Assembly: GCF_001556045.1 (NCBI RefSeq) | Contig: NZ_LSIC01000150.1 | Coordinates: 1 to 53,919 of the forward strand | Reading direction: 5' to 3' | Origin: Bradyrhizobium sp. CCH5-F6 | GTDB lineage: Bacteria > Pseudomonadota > Alphaproteobacteria > Rhizobiales > Xanthobacteraceae | DNA: 53,919 nucleotides | Shown here: positions 1 through 9,260 of the stretch, one piece after another | Layout: every line of letters begins with the position of its first letter | Numbering within the stretch: the first letter of the stretch is position 1 | Made by a program: the position numbers and the translations under genes | Notes under the pieces: generated by a model | Seen by the model: only the letters and a program-made list of their open reading frames with translations | Databases searched by the model: none | Told to the model about the DNA's origin: nothing

Positions 1-66
1 AGCGAAGCAATCCAGAATCTTTCCGCGGAGGGACTCTGGATTGCTTCGCTGCGCTCGCCAATGACG
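1..66. repeat. Dispersed palindromic repeat, family R1 (partial, cut by window edge)
   Basis: Two inverted GAAGCAATCCAGA / TCTGGATTGCTTC arms surround a short centre, and the copy ends in a CAATGACG terminus. The same sequence recurs at 23931-24044 and 29153-29240, always between genes. The left end lies outside the window. Confidence 0.8.
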
Positions 67-97
67 GGGATCAGGAGGCACCCTGCGCATGGCGCCG

Positions 98-207
98 ATG
101 ATGCCATTCTGCCGGTGTTTTGCCCGACGAAGCAAATCGCTTCGGCAGGGCCGAAATTTTGCTAACGTTTTCAACCCCATCCCTACTGTGCATGGGGTTG
201 TTTTCGC
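98..207 (+). repeat. Conserved intergenic element, family R6, copy 1
   Basis: This element shares two blocks with the inverted copy at 49621-49738. Positions 116-136 match it over 21 nt and positions 183-207 match it over 25 nt, while the middle diverges. The variable middle here can form a CGAAGC / GCTTCG hairpin. It lies downstream of the RND pump gene. ORFs crossing it are probably spurious. Confidence 0.7.
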
Positions 208-243
208 GGTTTATGTTGGAGGGCCCTCCGCGCAGCAAAAGCC

Positions 244-3200
244 CTAGGGCTTCACCTCCGCCACCGTCTTCGCCTTCGGCGCCTTCTTCGACGCGCGCCA
301 GTTCTCGAAGCGCTGCACCACCACGAAGAAGGCCGGCACGAACAGCACTGCAAGGCAGGTCGAGGCCAGCATCCCCGAAAACACGGTGATGCCGATCGAC
401 TTGCGCGCGCTGGCGCCGGCGCCGGTGGCGAGCACCAGCGGCACCACGCCGAGGATGAAGGCGAAGGAGGTCATCAGGATGGGACGGAAGCGGGCGCGCG
501 CCGCCTCGATGGCGGACTCCAGGATCGGCTTGCCGTCGCGGCCGTGCAGCTCGAGCCCGACCTCGACGATCAGGATGGCGTTCTTCGCCGACAGCGCGAT
601 CAGGAGGATCAGGCCGATCTGGCAATAGAGGTTGTTGTCGATCTTGAGGGCGCTGAGGATCAGCATCGGCCCGAGCAGCGACAGCGGCACCGCGAGGATC
701 ACCGAGATCGGCGCGTACCAGCTCTCGTACTGGCCGGCGAGCACGAGATAGACCAGCAGCATGGCGAGGCCGAACACCCAGTAGATCTGGTTCGAGACCG
801 CCTTCTCCTGATAGGACATCGCGGTCCATTCATAGCCGGTGCCCGGCGGCAGCGTCTTGTCCGCGATCTCCTCCATCAGCTTCAGTGACTGGCCGGACGA
901 ATAGCCCTGCGCCGGCAGGCCGATGACGGTCGAGGACGGATAGAGATTGTAGAGGCTGATCAGCGACGGGCCGGTCGCCGGCGTGATCTTGGCGACGGTG
1001 CCGATCGGAATCATGTCGCCGTTCGAGTTGCGCACCATCATGTTGGCGATGTCGCGCTCGGTGACGCGGAATGCCGGATCGGCCTGGGTGTAGACCTGGA
1101 ACACGCGGCCGAACTTGTTGAACTGGTTGACGTAGGACGAGCCGAGGTAGGTCGACAACGCCGCGAACACCTGGTCCGTTGTCACATGCAGCGTCTGGGT
1201 CTTGACGCGGTCGATCTCGACGTCGAATTGCGGCACCGACGAGCGGAACGAGGACTGTACGCGCTGCAGCGCGCTCTGGCTCTGGCCGTTACTGACCATC
1301 GCGCTGGTGATCGCCTGCAGCTTGGCGAAGTCGCTGTTGCCGTCGCGCAGTTCGACCTGCATCGAGAAGCCCGCGGCGTTGCCGATGCCCTGGATCGGCG
1401 GCGGCGGCAGCACGATCGTGCGCGCCTCCATGATGGTCGCGAGCTTGTCGTTCAGCCCGTAGACCAGCGAACGCAAATCCTCGCCCGGCCCCTTGCGGGC
1501 GTCCCAGTCCTTCAGGATGATGTAGGCGACGCCGGCATTGGCAAGGCTAGCGCTGTTGTCGAGCGCGGAGATGCCGGCGATGGTGATGACCTGCTGGACG
1601 CCCGGCGTGTCCTTGATGATCTCGCTGGCCCTGTCGAGCACGTTCTGTGTCCGCTCCAGCGCGGCGCCGTCGGGCAGCTGCACGGCGGCGATCAGATAGC
1701 CTTGGTCCTCGATCGGCAGGAACCCGGTCGGCACCCGCGACAGGCCGTAGCCGCTGGCTCCGATGACCAGCAGCGCGACCGCGACGGAGATGGTGGCGTG
1801 CTTCACGAGGAAGGTGATCAGCCGCGTGTAGCCGCGCTCGACCCGGTTGTAGACCGCGTTGAAGCCGCGATAGAAGAAATTGCGCTGCTCGGGCGGCACC
1901 GACGGCCGCAGCCAGAGGGCGCATTGCGTCGGCTTCAAGGTCGCCGCGTTGATGGCGGAGAGCAGCGCGGTCGCGGCGATCACCAGCGCGAATTGCGAAT
2001 AGATGCGTCCCGTCAGCCCCGCGAGGAACGAGGCCGGCAGGAACACCGAGATCAGCACCAGGGTGATGCCGACGATCGGCGCGAACAGCTGGTCCATCGC
2101 CTTGATAGCGGCGTCGTGGCCGTTCATGCCCTGCTCGATGTTGTGGGCCGCGCCCTCGACCACGACGATGGCGTCGTCGACCACGATGCCGATCGCGAGC
2201 ACGATCGCGAACAGCGTCGACATGTTGATGGTGAAGCCGAGCGCCGCCATCGCGGCGAACGCGCCGATGATGGTGACCGGCACGGTCGTCGCCGGCACCA
2301 GCATCGCGCGCCAGTCCTGCAGGAACACCAGGATCACGACCAGCACGAGCAGGCCCGCCTCGATCAGGGTCATGTAGACCTCGTGCACCGAGGCCTCCAC
2401 GAACTTGGTGGTGTCGAACGGCGTGTCGTACTTGATGCCTTCAGGGAAGCGCTTGGCGAGCTCGGCCATCTTCCTCTCGACGGCCTGCTCGACCTGGAGC
2501 GCGTTGGCGCCGGGCGACTGGAATACGCCGATGCCCACGGCCGGCTGCTTGTTGAGCGAGAAGATCTGGCTGTAGGTCTGCGCGCCGAGCTCGACCCAGC
2601 CGACGTCGCGCACCCGCGTGACGTCGCCGCTGGTACCGGTCTTGACGATGATGTTCTCGAACTGGCTGGCGTCGTCGAGCCGTCCGTTGACGTTGAGAGT
2701 GTACTGGAACGCCTGTCCGGGCGGCGTCGGCGGCGCGCCGATCTGGCCGGCTGCGACCTGCTGGCTCTGCTGCTGGATCGCCTGGATCACGTCCTGCGGC
2801 ACGAGGCCACGGACCTGCAGCTTGTTGGGGTCGAGCCAGATCCGCATCGAATACTGGCCGGCGCCGAACACGGTGACGTTGCCGACGCCGGGCAGGCGCG
2901 AGAGCTCGTCGCGAATGTTGATGGTGGCGTAGTTGCTCAGGTAAAGGCTGTCGTACTTGGAGTCCGGCGAGGTCAGGGTCACGAACAGGAGGATCGAGGT
3001 CGATCGCTTCTGCACCGTGACGCCCTGGTTCTGCACGGCCTGGGGCAATTGCGACAGCGCGCTGGAGACGCGGTTCTGCACCAGCACCTGCGCGAAGTTG
3101 AGGTCGGTGCCGATCTTGAAGGTCACGGTCAGCGTGTAGGTGCCGTCCGAGCCGCTGTAGGACTGCATGTAGAGCATGTCCTCGACGCCGTTGACCTGCT

Positions 3201-3402
3201 GCTCTATCGGCAGAGCCACGGTGTCGATCACGGTCTTGGCGCTGGCGCCGGGATAGCGCGTGGTGACCTGCACGGTCGGCGGCACCACGTCGGGATATTG
3301 CGCGATCGCGAGGTTGAACAGCGCGACGCCGCCGATCAGGATCATCAGGAGCGCGATGACGTTCGAGAGGACCGGCCGCTCGATGAAGAATTTCGAGATC
3401 AT
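244..3402 (-). CDS. RND multidrug efflux transporter, HAE1 (AcrB/MexF) type
   Basis: This is an inner-membrane proton/drug antiporter, the pump subunit of a tripartite efflux system. Its 1052 residues match the family length of about 1040-1060. It starts MISKFFIERPVLS, the hallmark N-terminus leading into TM1. The proton-relay acidic pair is visible in IGIVVDDAIVVVE (TM4), and the relay lysine in LIALSAKNAILIVE (TM10). The ending is Lys/Ala-rich. It lies 13 nt downstream of the adaptor gene, so the two are surely one operon. No outer-membrane channel gene follows in the window; the channel is presumably TolC-like and encoded elsewhere. The substrate cannot be told from sequence. The family is very secure. 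Confidence 0.97.
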   Translation of the reverse strand: MISKFFIERPVLSNVIALLMILIGGVALFNLAIAQYPDVVPPTVQVTTRYPGASAKTVIDTVALPIEQQVNGVEDMLYMQSYSGSDGTYTLTVTFKIGTDLNFAQVLVQNRVSSALSQLPQAVQNQGVTVQKRSTSILLFVTLTSPDSKYDSLYLSNYATINIRDELSRLPGVGNVTVFGAGQYSMRIWLDPNKLQVRGLVPQDVIQAIQQQSQQVAAGQIGAPPTPPGQAFQYTLNVNGRLDDASQFENIIVKTGTSGDVTRVRDVGWVELGAQTYSQIFSLNKQPAVGIGVFQSPGANALQVEQAVERKMAELAKRFPEGIKYDTPFDTTKFVEASVHEVYMTLIEAGLLVLVVILVFLQDWRAMLVPATTVPVTIIGAFAAMAALGFTINMSTLFAIVLAIGIVVDDAIVVVEGAAHNIEQGMNGHDAAIKAMDQLFAPIVGITLVLISVFLPASFLAGLTGRIYSQFALVIAATALLSAINAATLKPTQCALWLRPSVPPEQRNFFYRGFNAVYNRVERGYTRLITFLVKHATISVAVALLVIGASGYGLSRVPTGFLPIEDQGYLIAAVQLPDGAALERTQNVLDRASEIIKDTPGVQQVITIAGISALDNSASLANAGVAYIILKDWDARKGPGEDLRSLVYGLNDKLATIMEARTIVLPPPPIQGIGNAAGFSMQVELRDGNSDFAKLQAITSAMVSNGQSQSALQRVQSSFRSSVPQFDVEIDRVKTQTLHVTTDQVFAALSTYLGSSYVNQFNKFGRVFQVYTQADPAFRVTERDIANMMVRNSNGDMIPIGTVAKITPATGPSLISLYNLYPSSTVIGLPAQGYSSGQSLKLMEEIADKTLPPGTGYEWTAMSYQEKAVSNQIYWVFGLAMLLVYLVLAGQYESWYAPISVILAVPLSLLGPMLILSALKIDNNLYCQIGLILLIALSAKNAILIVEVGLELHGRDGKPILESAIEAARARFRPILMTSFAFILGVVPLVLATGAGASARKSIGITVFSGMLASTCLAVLFVPAFFVVVQRFENWRASKKAPKAKTVAEVKP

Positions 3403-3415
3403 GGCTGACAGCCCC

Positions 3416-4609
3416 TCACTTGGCCGAGGCCTGAGACTGGTCGATCTTCGTCACCTGCGGGTCGATCTTCTGGCCCGGGATCACCCGCAACAGTCCCGCG
3501 GTCACCACGCGATCCTCCGGCTTCAATCCGCTTTCGATCACGCGCAGGCCCTTGTCGGTCGGGCCGATCTGCACCTTGCGCTGCTCGACGACGTTGTCGC
3601 TGTTGACCACCAGCAGGTAGCGGCCGCCCTGGTCGCTGCCGAGCGCCGTGTCGGGAACGAGGAGGGACTCCTTCTCCTGGCTGAAGGGCACGCGGACGCG
3701 GACGAAATAGCCGGGCAGCAACACCCGCTTGTCGTTGGCGATGAGCCCGCGTACGGCCAGCGTGCCCGTGGATTGATTGAGCGTCGGCGCAACGTAGTCG
3801 AGATGTCCCTGATGCGGGTAGCCGGTCTCGGTCTGAAGCCCGATCTCGATCGGGAATTGCTTGAGGTCGGCCGGCGTCAGCCCCCGGCGAGCCGCCTCGG
3901 CGCGGATGCGCAGCACGTCCTGTTCGTTGACCGTGAAGTTCACATAGATCGGGTCCATCGCGACGATGGTGGCGAGCTGGGTCGGCGAGGAGACGCCGAC
4001 GAGCTCGCCGATCGAGACCATGTGCGCGCTGACGATGCCGTCGAACGGCGCCGTCACCCTGGTGTAGCCGTAGTTCACCTCGGCGAGTTTCGTATTGGCC
4101 TGGGCCTGCTGCAGATTGGCCTGGGCGTTGTCGCGGTTGGACGTCGAGGTGTCGAGCGTGGCCTGGGAGACGGCCTGGCGCTGCACCAGCTCGGCCTGCC
4201 GCTTGTAGTCGGCTTCCGCCTGACGGAGCGAGGCCTGCGCGCCGGCCTCGGCCGCCTGCGCCTGCTCGAGCTTGAGCTTGTAGGTCTCCGGCTCGATCGT
4301 GAACAGCTGGGTGCCTTGCTTGACGAAGGTGCCGTCCTGATAGTCGATCGATTGCAGAAAGCCCTGCACGCGCGCGACGAGATCGACGCTCTTGATCGGC
4401 GCCGTGTTGCCGGTGGCCTCGATGTAGCGCGTCACCGGACGTTGCACCGGCGTCGCGACATCCACCTTGGGCGGCGGCGGCGCCACGAACGTGTTCTTGT
4501 CCTCGCAGCCGGCGAGCGCGATCGCGGCGGCTGCCGTTGCCAATGCTCGCCCGGCATATCTCCACACTCCGTTGCATCGTGCGGGAAATGCGGGATTCGC
4601 GCGCGTCAT
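3416..4609 (-). CDS. RND efflux periplasmic adaptor (membrane fusion lipoprotein)
   Basis: This subunit bridges the RND pump to the outer-membrane channel. It has 397 residues. A basic N-terminus and hydrophobic stretch end in a lipobox, ALAGC, with Cys35 as the predicted lipidation site, so the mature protein should be anchored to the inner membrane. Residues about 55-110 hold the first biotinyl-lipoyl half, about 110-180 an Ala/Gln-rich alpha-hairpin, then the second lipoyl half (VTAPFDGIVSAH) and the beta-barrel and membrane-proximal domains. It is the first gene of the operon with the pump. Alternative starts exist inside the signal region, but 4609 gives the best leader. No regulator gene is adjacent. 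Confidence 0.95.
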   Translation of the reverse strand: MTRANPAFPARCNGVWRYAGRALATAAAAIALAGCEDKNTFVAPPPPKVDVATPVQRPVTRYIEATGNTAPIKSVDLVARVQGFLQSIDYQDGTFVKQGTQLFTIEPETYKLKLEQAQAAEAGAQASLRQAEADYKRQAELVQRQAVSQATLDTSTSNRDNAQANLQQAQANTKLAEVNYGYTRVTAPFDGIVSAHMVSIGELVGVSSPTQLATIVAMDPIYVNFTVNEQDVLRIRAEAARRGLTPADLKQFPIEIGLQTETGYPHQGHLDYVAPTLNQSTGTLAVRGLIANDKRVLLPGYFVRVRVPFSQEKESLLVPDTALGSDQGGRYLLVVNSDNVVEQRKVQIGPTDKGLRVIESGLKPEDRVVTAGLLRVIPGQKIDPQVTKIDQSQASAK

Positions 4610-4733
4610 TCGGTTGCCCTCGTTGCGGTCTGTCGGTGCGGCAGGCTAGCAACAAAAGTCCGGCCGTGGAACACCATAGCCATGGCAGTCACAGGTCTTG
4701 CAGTGCAAGGAGCGGTGTGCCCTCTGACAGATT

Positions 4734-4743
4734 TGTCATGACA
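4734..4743. promoter_or_regulatory. Short perfect palindrome between divergent pump and binding-protein genes
   Basis: TGTCATGACA lies in the 233-bp divergent intergenic region, with a further TGACAG just upstream at about 4725. It could be an operator for the efflux operon, but a 10-bp palindrome is weak evidence and no regulator is encoded nearby. Confidence 0.25.
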
Positions 4744-4842
4744 GGCCGCTTTTCATCGCGCGCATGATCGTCCAGAATTGCGTCAATGACCGCGCGACGG
4801 ACGGGAAGCGGTCCGTAGAAGAAAAGATGAAGTAAGCATGAC

Positions 4843-5649
4843 ATGCCCATGTCTCTCGGATTGGCGTCTCTCGGATCGGCCCTTGCCGGCCTCGTTCTCG
4901 CAGCGGGAATTGACATGCCTGCACTAGCCGATGGCCTGAAGGAGGAGATCGCGCCGACCGGCAAGCTGCGCGTCGCGATCGCGATCAGCCCGGCGGGCGG
5001 CGCGTTCTGGTCGACCAGGACGGAGGCCGGCTATGCCGGCGTCCCCGTCGACCTCGGCAAGGAGATGGCCGCCTGGCTCGGCGTGCCCGTCGAATATGTC
5101 GTGCACCAGAATTCCGGACAGATCAGTGACGCAGCCGGGACGGGGAAATGGGACGTCACCTGGCTGCCGAAGGATCCCGAGCGCGAGACCAGAATGTTGT
5201 TCGGTCCGATCTACGAGGTCGCCGATGCCACCTACATCGTCAGGCCGGGCTCATCCATCACCAATTTCGCCACGCTCGACCAGGCTGGCGTCAAGGTCGC
5301 GGCGGTCAACGCCACGACCACCATGCGCGGTGCGATCGCGCATCTGAAGAACGCCAAAGTCACGGGCTATCAGACCTATGACGAGATCTTCGACCTCTTG
5401 AAAAGCGGCGAGATCGACGCCTCCGCGCTGTCACGCGACCAGCTCAACAAGATGGCGCAGAAGATTCCGGGCACGAAGGTGCTGGACGAAACGTTCAAGA
5501 AGACGGTGACCGCCGTCGCCGTCCCGCTCGGTCACGGCCAAGCATTGGCGTTCGTCACCAAATTCATGAACGAGGCCGCGACGAACGGCACGCTGCGCAA
5601 GGCCTATGACAACAACGGCCTGAAGGACTCGCCGATCCGGACGGAATAG
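4843..5649 (+). CDS. Periplasmic amino-acid-type ABC solute-binding protein
   Basis: The predicted product is 268 residues and belongs to the type II periplasmic binding protein fold (SBP_bac_3). The N-terminal hydrophobic stretch (LASLGSALAGLVLAAGI, cleavage near PALADG) is a Sec signal. The mature part opens with GKLRVAIAISPAGGAFW and carries the two-lobed pattern (VPVDLGKEMAAWLGV, VAAVNATTTMRGAI, TYDEIFDLLKSGEIDA). A second ATG at 4849 is possible. No permease or ATPase gene lies next to it, so it is an orphan binding component here. The ligand is probably a small polar organic molecule, but this cannot be settled from the sequence. Confidence 0.85.
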   Translation: MPMSLGLASLGSALAGLVLAAGIDMPALADGLKEEIAPTGKLRVAIAISPAGGAFWSTRTEAGYAGVPVDLGKEMAAWLGVPVEYVVHQNSGQISDAAGTGKWDVTWLPKDPERETRMLFGPIYEVADATYIVRPGSSITNFATLDQAGVKVAAVNATTTMRGAIAHLKNAKVTGYQTYDEIFDLLKSGEIDASALSRDQLNKMAQKIPGTKVLDETFKKTVTAVAVPLGHGQALAFVTKFMNEAATNGTLRKAYDNNGLKDSPIRTE

Positions 5650-5690
5650 AGCGTCCTTCGCCGGACACATTGGATATCAACTGGGCGCAC

Positions 5691-6950
5691 ATGCTTGGAC
5701 GTTGGATTGCAGTTTCGATCATACCCCTGGTCTTGATGATGCAGAGCGCTCACGCCCAGCCGCTGACGGTCGATCCTGAAACCATCGTCCCCTTGCCGCC
5801 GCGGTTCGAGATGGAGCCGCCGGCAGCCGACGTGCCGCCGGAGATTGCCCGCTTCCAGGGTGCATGGATCGGGACCTGGCAAGACGACCGGCACATCCTC
5901 GTGGTCGAGCGCGTACAGGCCAATGGGCATGCAGACCTCGTCTTTGCCCGGTCGGACTCGGCCTTCAATGGCATGAACCGCGAATGGTGGCGGGACCAGG
6001 CGACGGTCGTCGATGGCGTGCTGACCATGACAGGGTTTCGTGTCTTTCGTTATGCCTTCGAGGGCCCGGACCGCTTGTACATGACGGCCACGCTCAAGAA
6101 TGGCCTCGTCACGTCGGGAGCGCTGGTCCGTGCCGATCCCGCGCGTCTCGCTGCGGGCGAGTGGCCGAACGACTGGCCGTGGCCCGGAGAGCGCGTCCGA
6201 ATTCCGCACCTCACGGTTCGAACGCCCGATGGTAAACGGCCGATCACGCTCGAGGGCACGTTCTATCCGCCGTCAGGGCATGGGCAGGCACCGCTCGCGA
6301 TCCTCACCCATGGATCCGACATCGGTCGCAATCAGCTCAGGTCCTGGTCGTTCTCAACCGAGGCGCATTGGTTGCACGACAATGGATTTGCGATGCTGGC
6401 GCTCATGCGCCGCGGACGTGGCAGCTCCGAGGGTATCAACGGTGAGGAGACCTTCGGGCGTGCGAACGACGGCAGCCTCATCGACGTCTCGGCCGGTGTT
6501 GCCGAAGCCGTTGAAGACCTCGAGTCCGCGATCGCCTTTGGCCGCACGCTGCCGGGGGTCAAGCCGGGCAAGGTGCTGCTCGCGGGTCAGTCGCGCGGCG
6601 GCTTTCTCGCCATGCACTATGCCGGCCTGAAGCCCGGCGAGGTGATGGGCGTGGTGAATTTCAGTGGCGGCTGGTATCCTTACGGACCGGTGACCACGTC
6701 CTATTATGCGAATGCCGGCCGCGGTGCAGGCCCTGAGGTCACGCAGCTCTGGCTCTATGCCGATAACGACCGCCTCTACAAGGAGGAGCTCATCCGCGAA
6801 TATCACCAGGCATTCGTAGCCGCCGGCGGCAGCGTGCGCTTCGAGCTGCTGCGCGGCGTGCCGGGCGATGGCCACCTGCTGCGGCTTTATCCGGAGCGGT
6901 GGAGATCGATCGCCGACGAATTCCTCGCCTCACTCGGTCGGCAGCAGTAA
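5691..6950 (+). CDS. Exported alpha/beta hydrolase (dienelactone hydrolase/prolyl-oligopeptidase-like)
   Basis: The product is 419 residues. I chose the ATG at 5691 rather than the in-frame TTG at 5670, because it leads straight into a signal peptide (MLGRWIAVSIIPLVLMMQSAHAQ). Residues about 30-170 form an all-beta-like N-terminal domain. The rest is an alpha/beta hydrolase core, with an LAILTHGSD oxyanion region, the nucleophile elbow GQSRGG (Ser), and a late GDGHLL motif that supplies the probable catalytic His. It follows the solute-binding protein by about 40 nt in the same direction and may be cotranscribed. The likely activity is an esterase or peptidase in the periplasm; the substrate is unknown. 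Confidence 0.85.
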   Translation: MLGRWIAVSIIPLVLMMQSAHAQPLTVDPETIVPLPPRFEMEPPAADVPPEIARFQGAWIGTWQDDRHILVVERVQANGHADLVFARSDSAFNGMNREWWRDQATVVDGVLTMTGFRVFRYAFEGPDRLYMTATLKNGLVTSGALVRADPARLAAGEWPNDWPWPGERVRIPHLTVRTPDGKRPITLEGTFYPPSGHGQAPLAILTHGSDIGRNQLRSWSFSTEAHWLHDNGFAMLALMRRGRGSSEGINGEETFGRANDGSLIDVSAGVAEAVEDLESAIAFGRTLPGVKPGKVLLAGQSRGGFLAMHYAGLKPGEVMGVVNFSGGWYPYGPVTTSYYANAGRGAGPEVTQLWLYADNDRLYKEELIREYHQAFVAAGGSVRFELLRGVPGDGHLLRLYPERWRSIADEFLASLGRQQ

Positions 6951-7040
6951 TCGCGACAGCTTGCAGAGATCGTGTTACACCATGTCTGCAATGCGTCCGA
7001 CCGGAAAGCGGCAAAGGATTGCTGGAGCCATTCCGTTGAC

Positions 7041-8024
7041 CTAAGTCCTTTTGGCGGCATGCCACGCCGCAAGCACGTCCCGCTCTTCATCGGCGGTAAG
7101 CCCGACGACCGGGCCGCCGCTGTTGCGAAGCCAATGCAACGTATCGCGTGCGGTATCGGCCGGTGGTCGCGAGGTCAGGCCGGCGGCGCGCGCCGGTGAG
7201 GTGTCGCGGGTCAGGAAGCCGGCGAAGTCGGGCAGGGGAAGCCACATCGGCAAGGACCGCGGGCCTGCCCAGCGCCGCACGTCGTGCGCTTCGAGGAAGG
7301 CGCGATCGACCCAGGTGAACGTGCATGATGCGTTCAGCGCCGTTGCGCACTCGGCCAGGAATTCGCCGCGCGTGCGAATTGGCCCGATCCCGTCATAGAT
7401 GCCGGACAGACGGGTCTCTGCCGCATGCACGATCCACTGCGCGAGATCGCGGACGTCGATGAACTGGACGGCGTCGTCAGGCGATCCCGGCGCCAGCACT
7501 TCGCCGCCGCGCGCGAGCCGCGCGGGCCAATAGGCGAAGCGTCCGGTCGGGTCTTCCGGTCCGGCGATGAGGCCGGCGCGGCAGATGAATGCGTCCTCGC
7601 CGACCTCCTGCTCGCACGCGACCTTCGCGGCACCGTAGATTGCATCGGTGCTGTGCTCGACATCCGCGGCAACAGGCTCGCGCAGCGGCGCGGTGTCCGC
7701 GCGTTGCCCCGGGATACGGTTGTCCGCATACACGCTGATCGTCGAAACAAAGGTCCAATGAATGCCCGGCCGCTTCAGCGCTGCGACCGCGCGGCGAACC
7801 TGGCCGGGATGACGCGAGACATCGACGATTGCGTCGAACGACTCGCCCGCGAGCGGTTCGAGACCGCCGGCGACGTCGCGGTCGATCCGCACGAAGCGCG
7901 CGCCCGCGGCAATCGGCCCCGCAAGGCCGCGGGCAGCGCAGGTCACGTCATGCCCCCTGGCGCAAGCATGGTTTGCGATCGCGCGTCCGAGAAACTGGCT
8001 GCCGCCGAGAATGAGAACGCGCAT
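7041..8024 (-). CDS. NAD-dependent epimerase/dehydratase family protein (extended SDR)
   Basis: The 327-residue protein opens with MRVLILGGSQFLGRAIA, the Rossmann nucleotide-binding motif of extended short-chain dehydrogenases. The catalytic pair is visible in AIYGAAKVACE (YxxxK), and a strand holding FVSTISVYAD precedes it. The C-terminal half is typical of the substrate lobe of nucleoside-sugar epimerases and isoflavone-reductase-like proteins, but nothing fixes a substrate. It stands alone, convergent with the hydrolase at 6950 and 66 nt from the exported protein at 8091-9161. The enzyme family is secure; the reaction is not assigned. Confidence 0.88.
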   Translation of the reverse strand: MRVLILGGSQFLGRAIANHACARGHDVTCAARGLAGPIAAGARFVRIDRDVAGGLEPLAGESFDAIVDVSRHPGQVRRAVAALKRPGIHWTFVSTISVYADNRIPGQRADTAPLREPVAADVEHSTDAIYGAAKVACEQEVGEDAFICRAGLIAGPEDPTGRFAYWPARLARGGEVLAPGSPDDAVQFIDVRDLAQWIVHAAETRLSGIYDGIGPIRTRGEFLAECATALNASCTFTWVDRAFLEAHDVRRWAGPRSLPMWLPLPDFAGFLTRDTSPARAAGLTSRPPADTARDTLHWLRNSGGPVVGLTADEERDVLAAWHAAKRT

Positions 8025-8090
8025 GAAACGGTCCGTGTCTCCGATGAGATCGCGAGACTACAACGTCCGGTAGCGGTTGCAACCGCTCCC

Positions 8091-9161
8091 TCAGCGTTGC
8101 CTTATCTCCGCATGTTTCGCCATCGCGCGCTCGAACTTCCTTTTGAACAGCCACATGGCAGCGAGGATCTCGCGGTAGCTTGCCGAAGTGCGCGCCCGGT
8201 CGGCCTGTCCGAAGGCGAAGATGCTGTTGTTGCGCAGGTGCTTCATGATGGTGGGGCTGGAGACCCCATAGTTCAGGAGATCGCCCGATTTGAGCGCGGA
8301 CCTTGTCGGGGTGGGAACGATCTGGATCAGCTCGAACAGCTTCATCTGGTCGATCGGATCAGGCAGCGTCTTCGCAATTCCGGGGATCTCGCGGAACAGA
8401 TCTGCGTGCGCGTTCATCAGGCCGTTGCGCACGTTGGTCCAGTGGTTGAAGCGGTGGTCGGTGCCGCGGGCCCGCGCCTCTTCCCTGTCGTCGCGCGCGC
8501 TCAGCGCCGGATCGATCGCGGCGATCTCGCCCTTGATGGCCTCCCATTTCCTCCGGCCGTTGCGGTCTTCGGAGGGGCCGGTCTGGAAGCTGCCCATGTA
8601 GGTGTTCGAGCGCGCATTGCGGACGTTCTGCTTGCCATTGGTTTCCGCAAAGAACAGCCCGAGGCTGATGCGGCCGGCAGTCTCGGCATGTTCAGGCGCA
8701 AGCCCCTTGGCGCGCGCGATCGCAACGGCGAGATCGACGACGTCCTTGAAGGGCGTTGGCGAGTTCTGCGCACTGGCAGGCGGCGCCTCCATGATGTCGA
8801 ACAGCTTTCCATATTCGTCGACGAGCGGCTCGATGTCGGCATCGAAATAGGCGGGAGGAATCTCGAACTTGTTGGGCCGGCCGATCCGCGACGGCATGGC
8901 GTCGGTGAGATCCTTGTAGGTGCTGATGACGGCGACCCGCGCGAGATAGAGCGCCTGTCCCGGCAGGTTCGGCAGCGGCTCCCTCGCCTCGATCTGGCGC
9001 CGCCGCTCGGCGAGGATCGATTTGAAGTCGGCGAGCGCGCGGTCATAGGCGGCGAGCGCCTCGGATTGTCTGGCCGTGAGCGCGCCCTGTCCCATCGCGG
9101 GTGTCGCGAGAAGCAGGGCAAGCCCAGCGATGATCGCGGCGGCGTGGCGTCTTGATTGCAT
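8091..9161 (-). CDS. Exported protein of unknown function (possible lysozyme-like fold)
   Basis: The product is 356 residues with a clear signal peptide (HAAAIIAGLALLLATPAMGQG). I do not recognise a named family. The middle contains LFFAETNGKQNV followed by SNTYMGSFQTG. This resembles the Glu...Gly-x-x-Gln arrangement of SLT-type lytic transglycosylases and might mark a lysozyme-like active site. That is inference, because the flanking sequence lacks other SLT motifs. The rest is helical and charged, with a basic C-terminus (FKRKFERAMAKH). It is monocistronic, upstream (in minus-strand order) of the epimerase-like gene. Confidence 0.7.
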   Translation of the reverse strand: MQSRRHAAAIIAGLALLLATPAMGQGALTARQSEALAAYDRALADFKSILAERRRQIEAREPLPNLPGQALYLARVAVISTYKDLTDAMPSRIGRPNKFEIPPAYFDADIEPLVDEYGKLFDIMEAPPASAQNSPTPFKDVVDLAVAIARAKGLAPEHAETAGRISLGLFFAETNGKQNVRNARSNTYMGSFQTGPSEDRNGRRKWEAIKGEIAAIDPALSARDDREEARARGTDHRFNHWTNVRNGLMNAHADLFREIPGIAKTLPDPIDQMKLFELIQIVPTPTRSALKSGDLLNYGVSSPTIMKHLRNNSIFAFGQADRARTSASYREILAAMWLFKRKFERAMAKHAEIRQR

Positions 9162-9260
9162 CGCGGGCTCCCGGACCGGCCGATTCGGCAGCCGGAATCG
9201 TAGGCAATACGGCCTGGCCTGGCGAGCCGCGAGTTCGGGTCGGCGGCAGCTAGCCGGCCT

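Noticed and set aside
1186..3408. A 740-residue open frame on the plus strand opposite the RND pump
   Set aside because: It is rich in Arg, Asp and His, and is the antisense shadow of a highly conserved pump gene with GC-biased codons.
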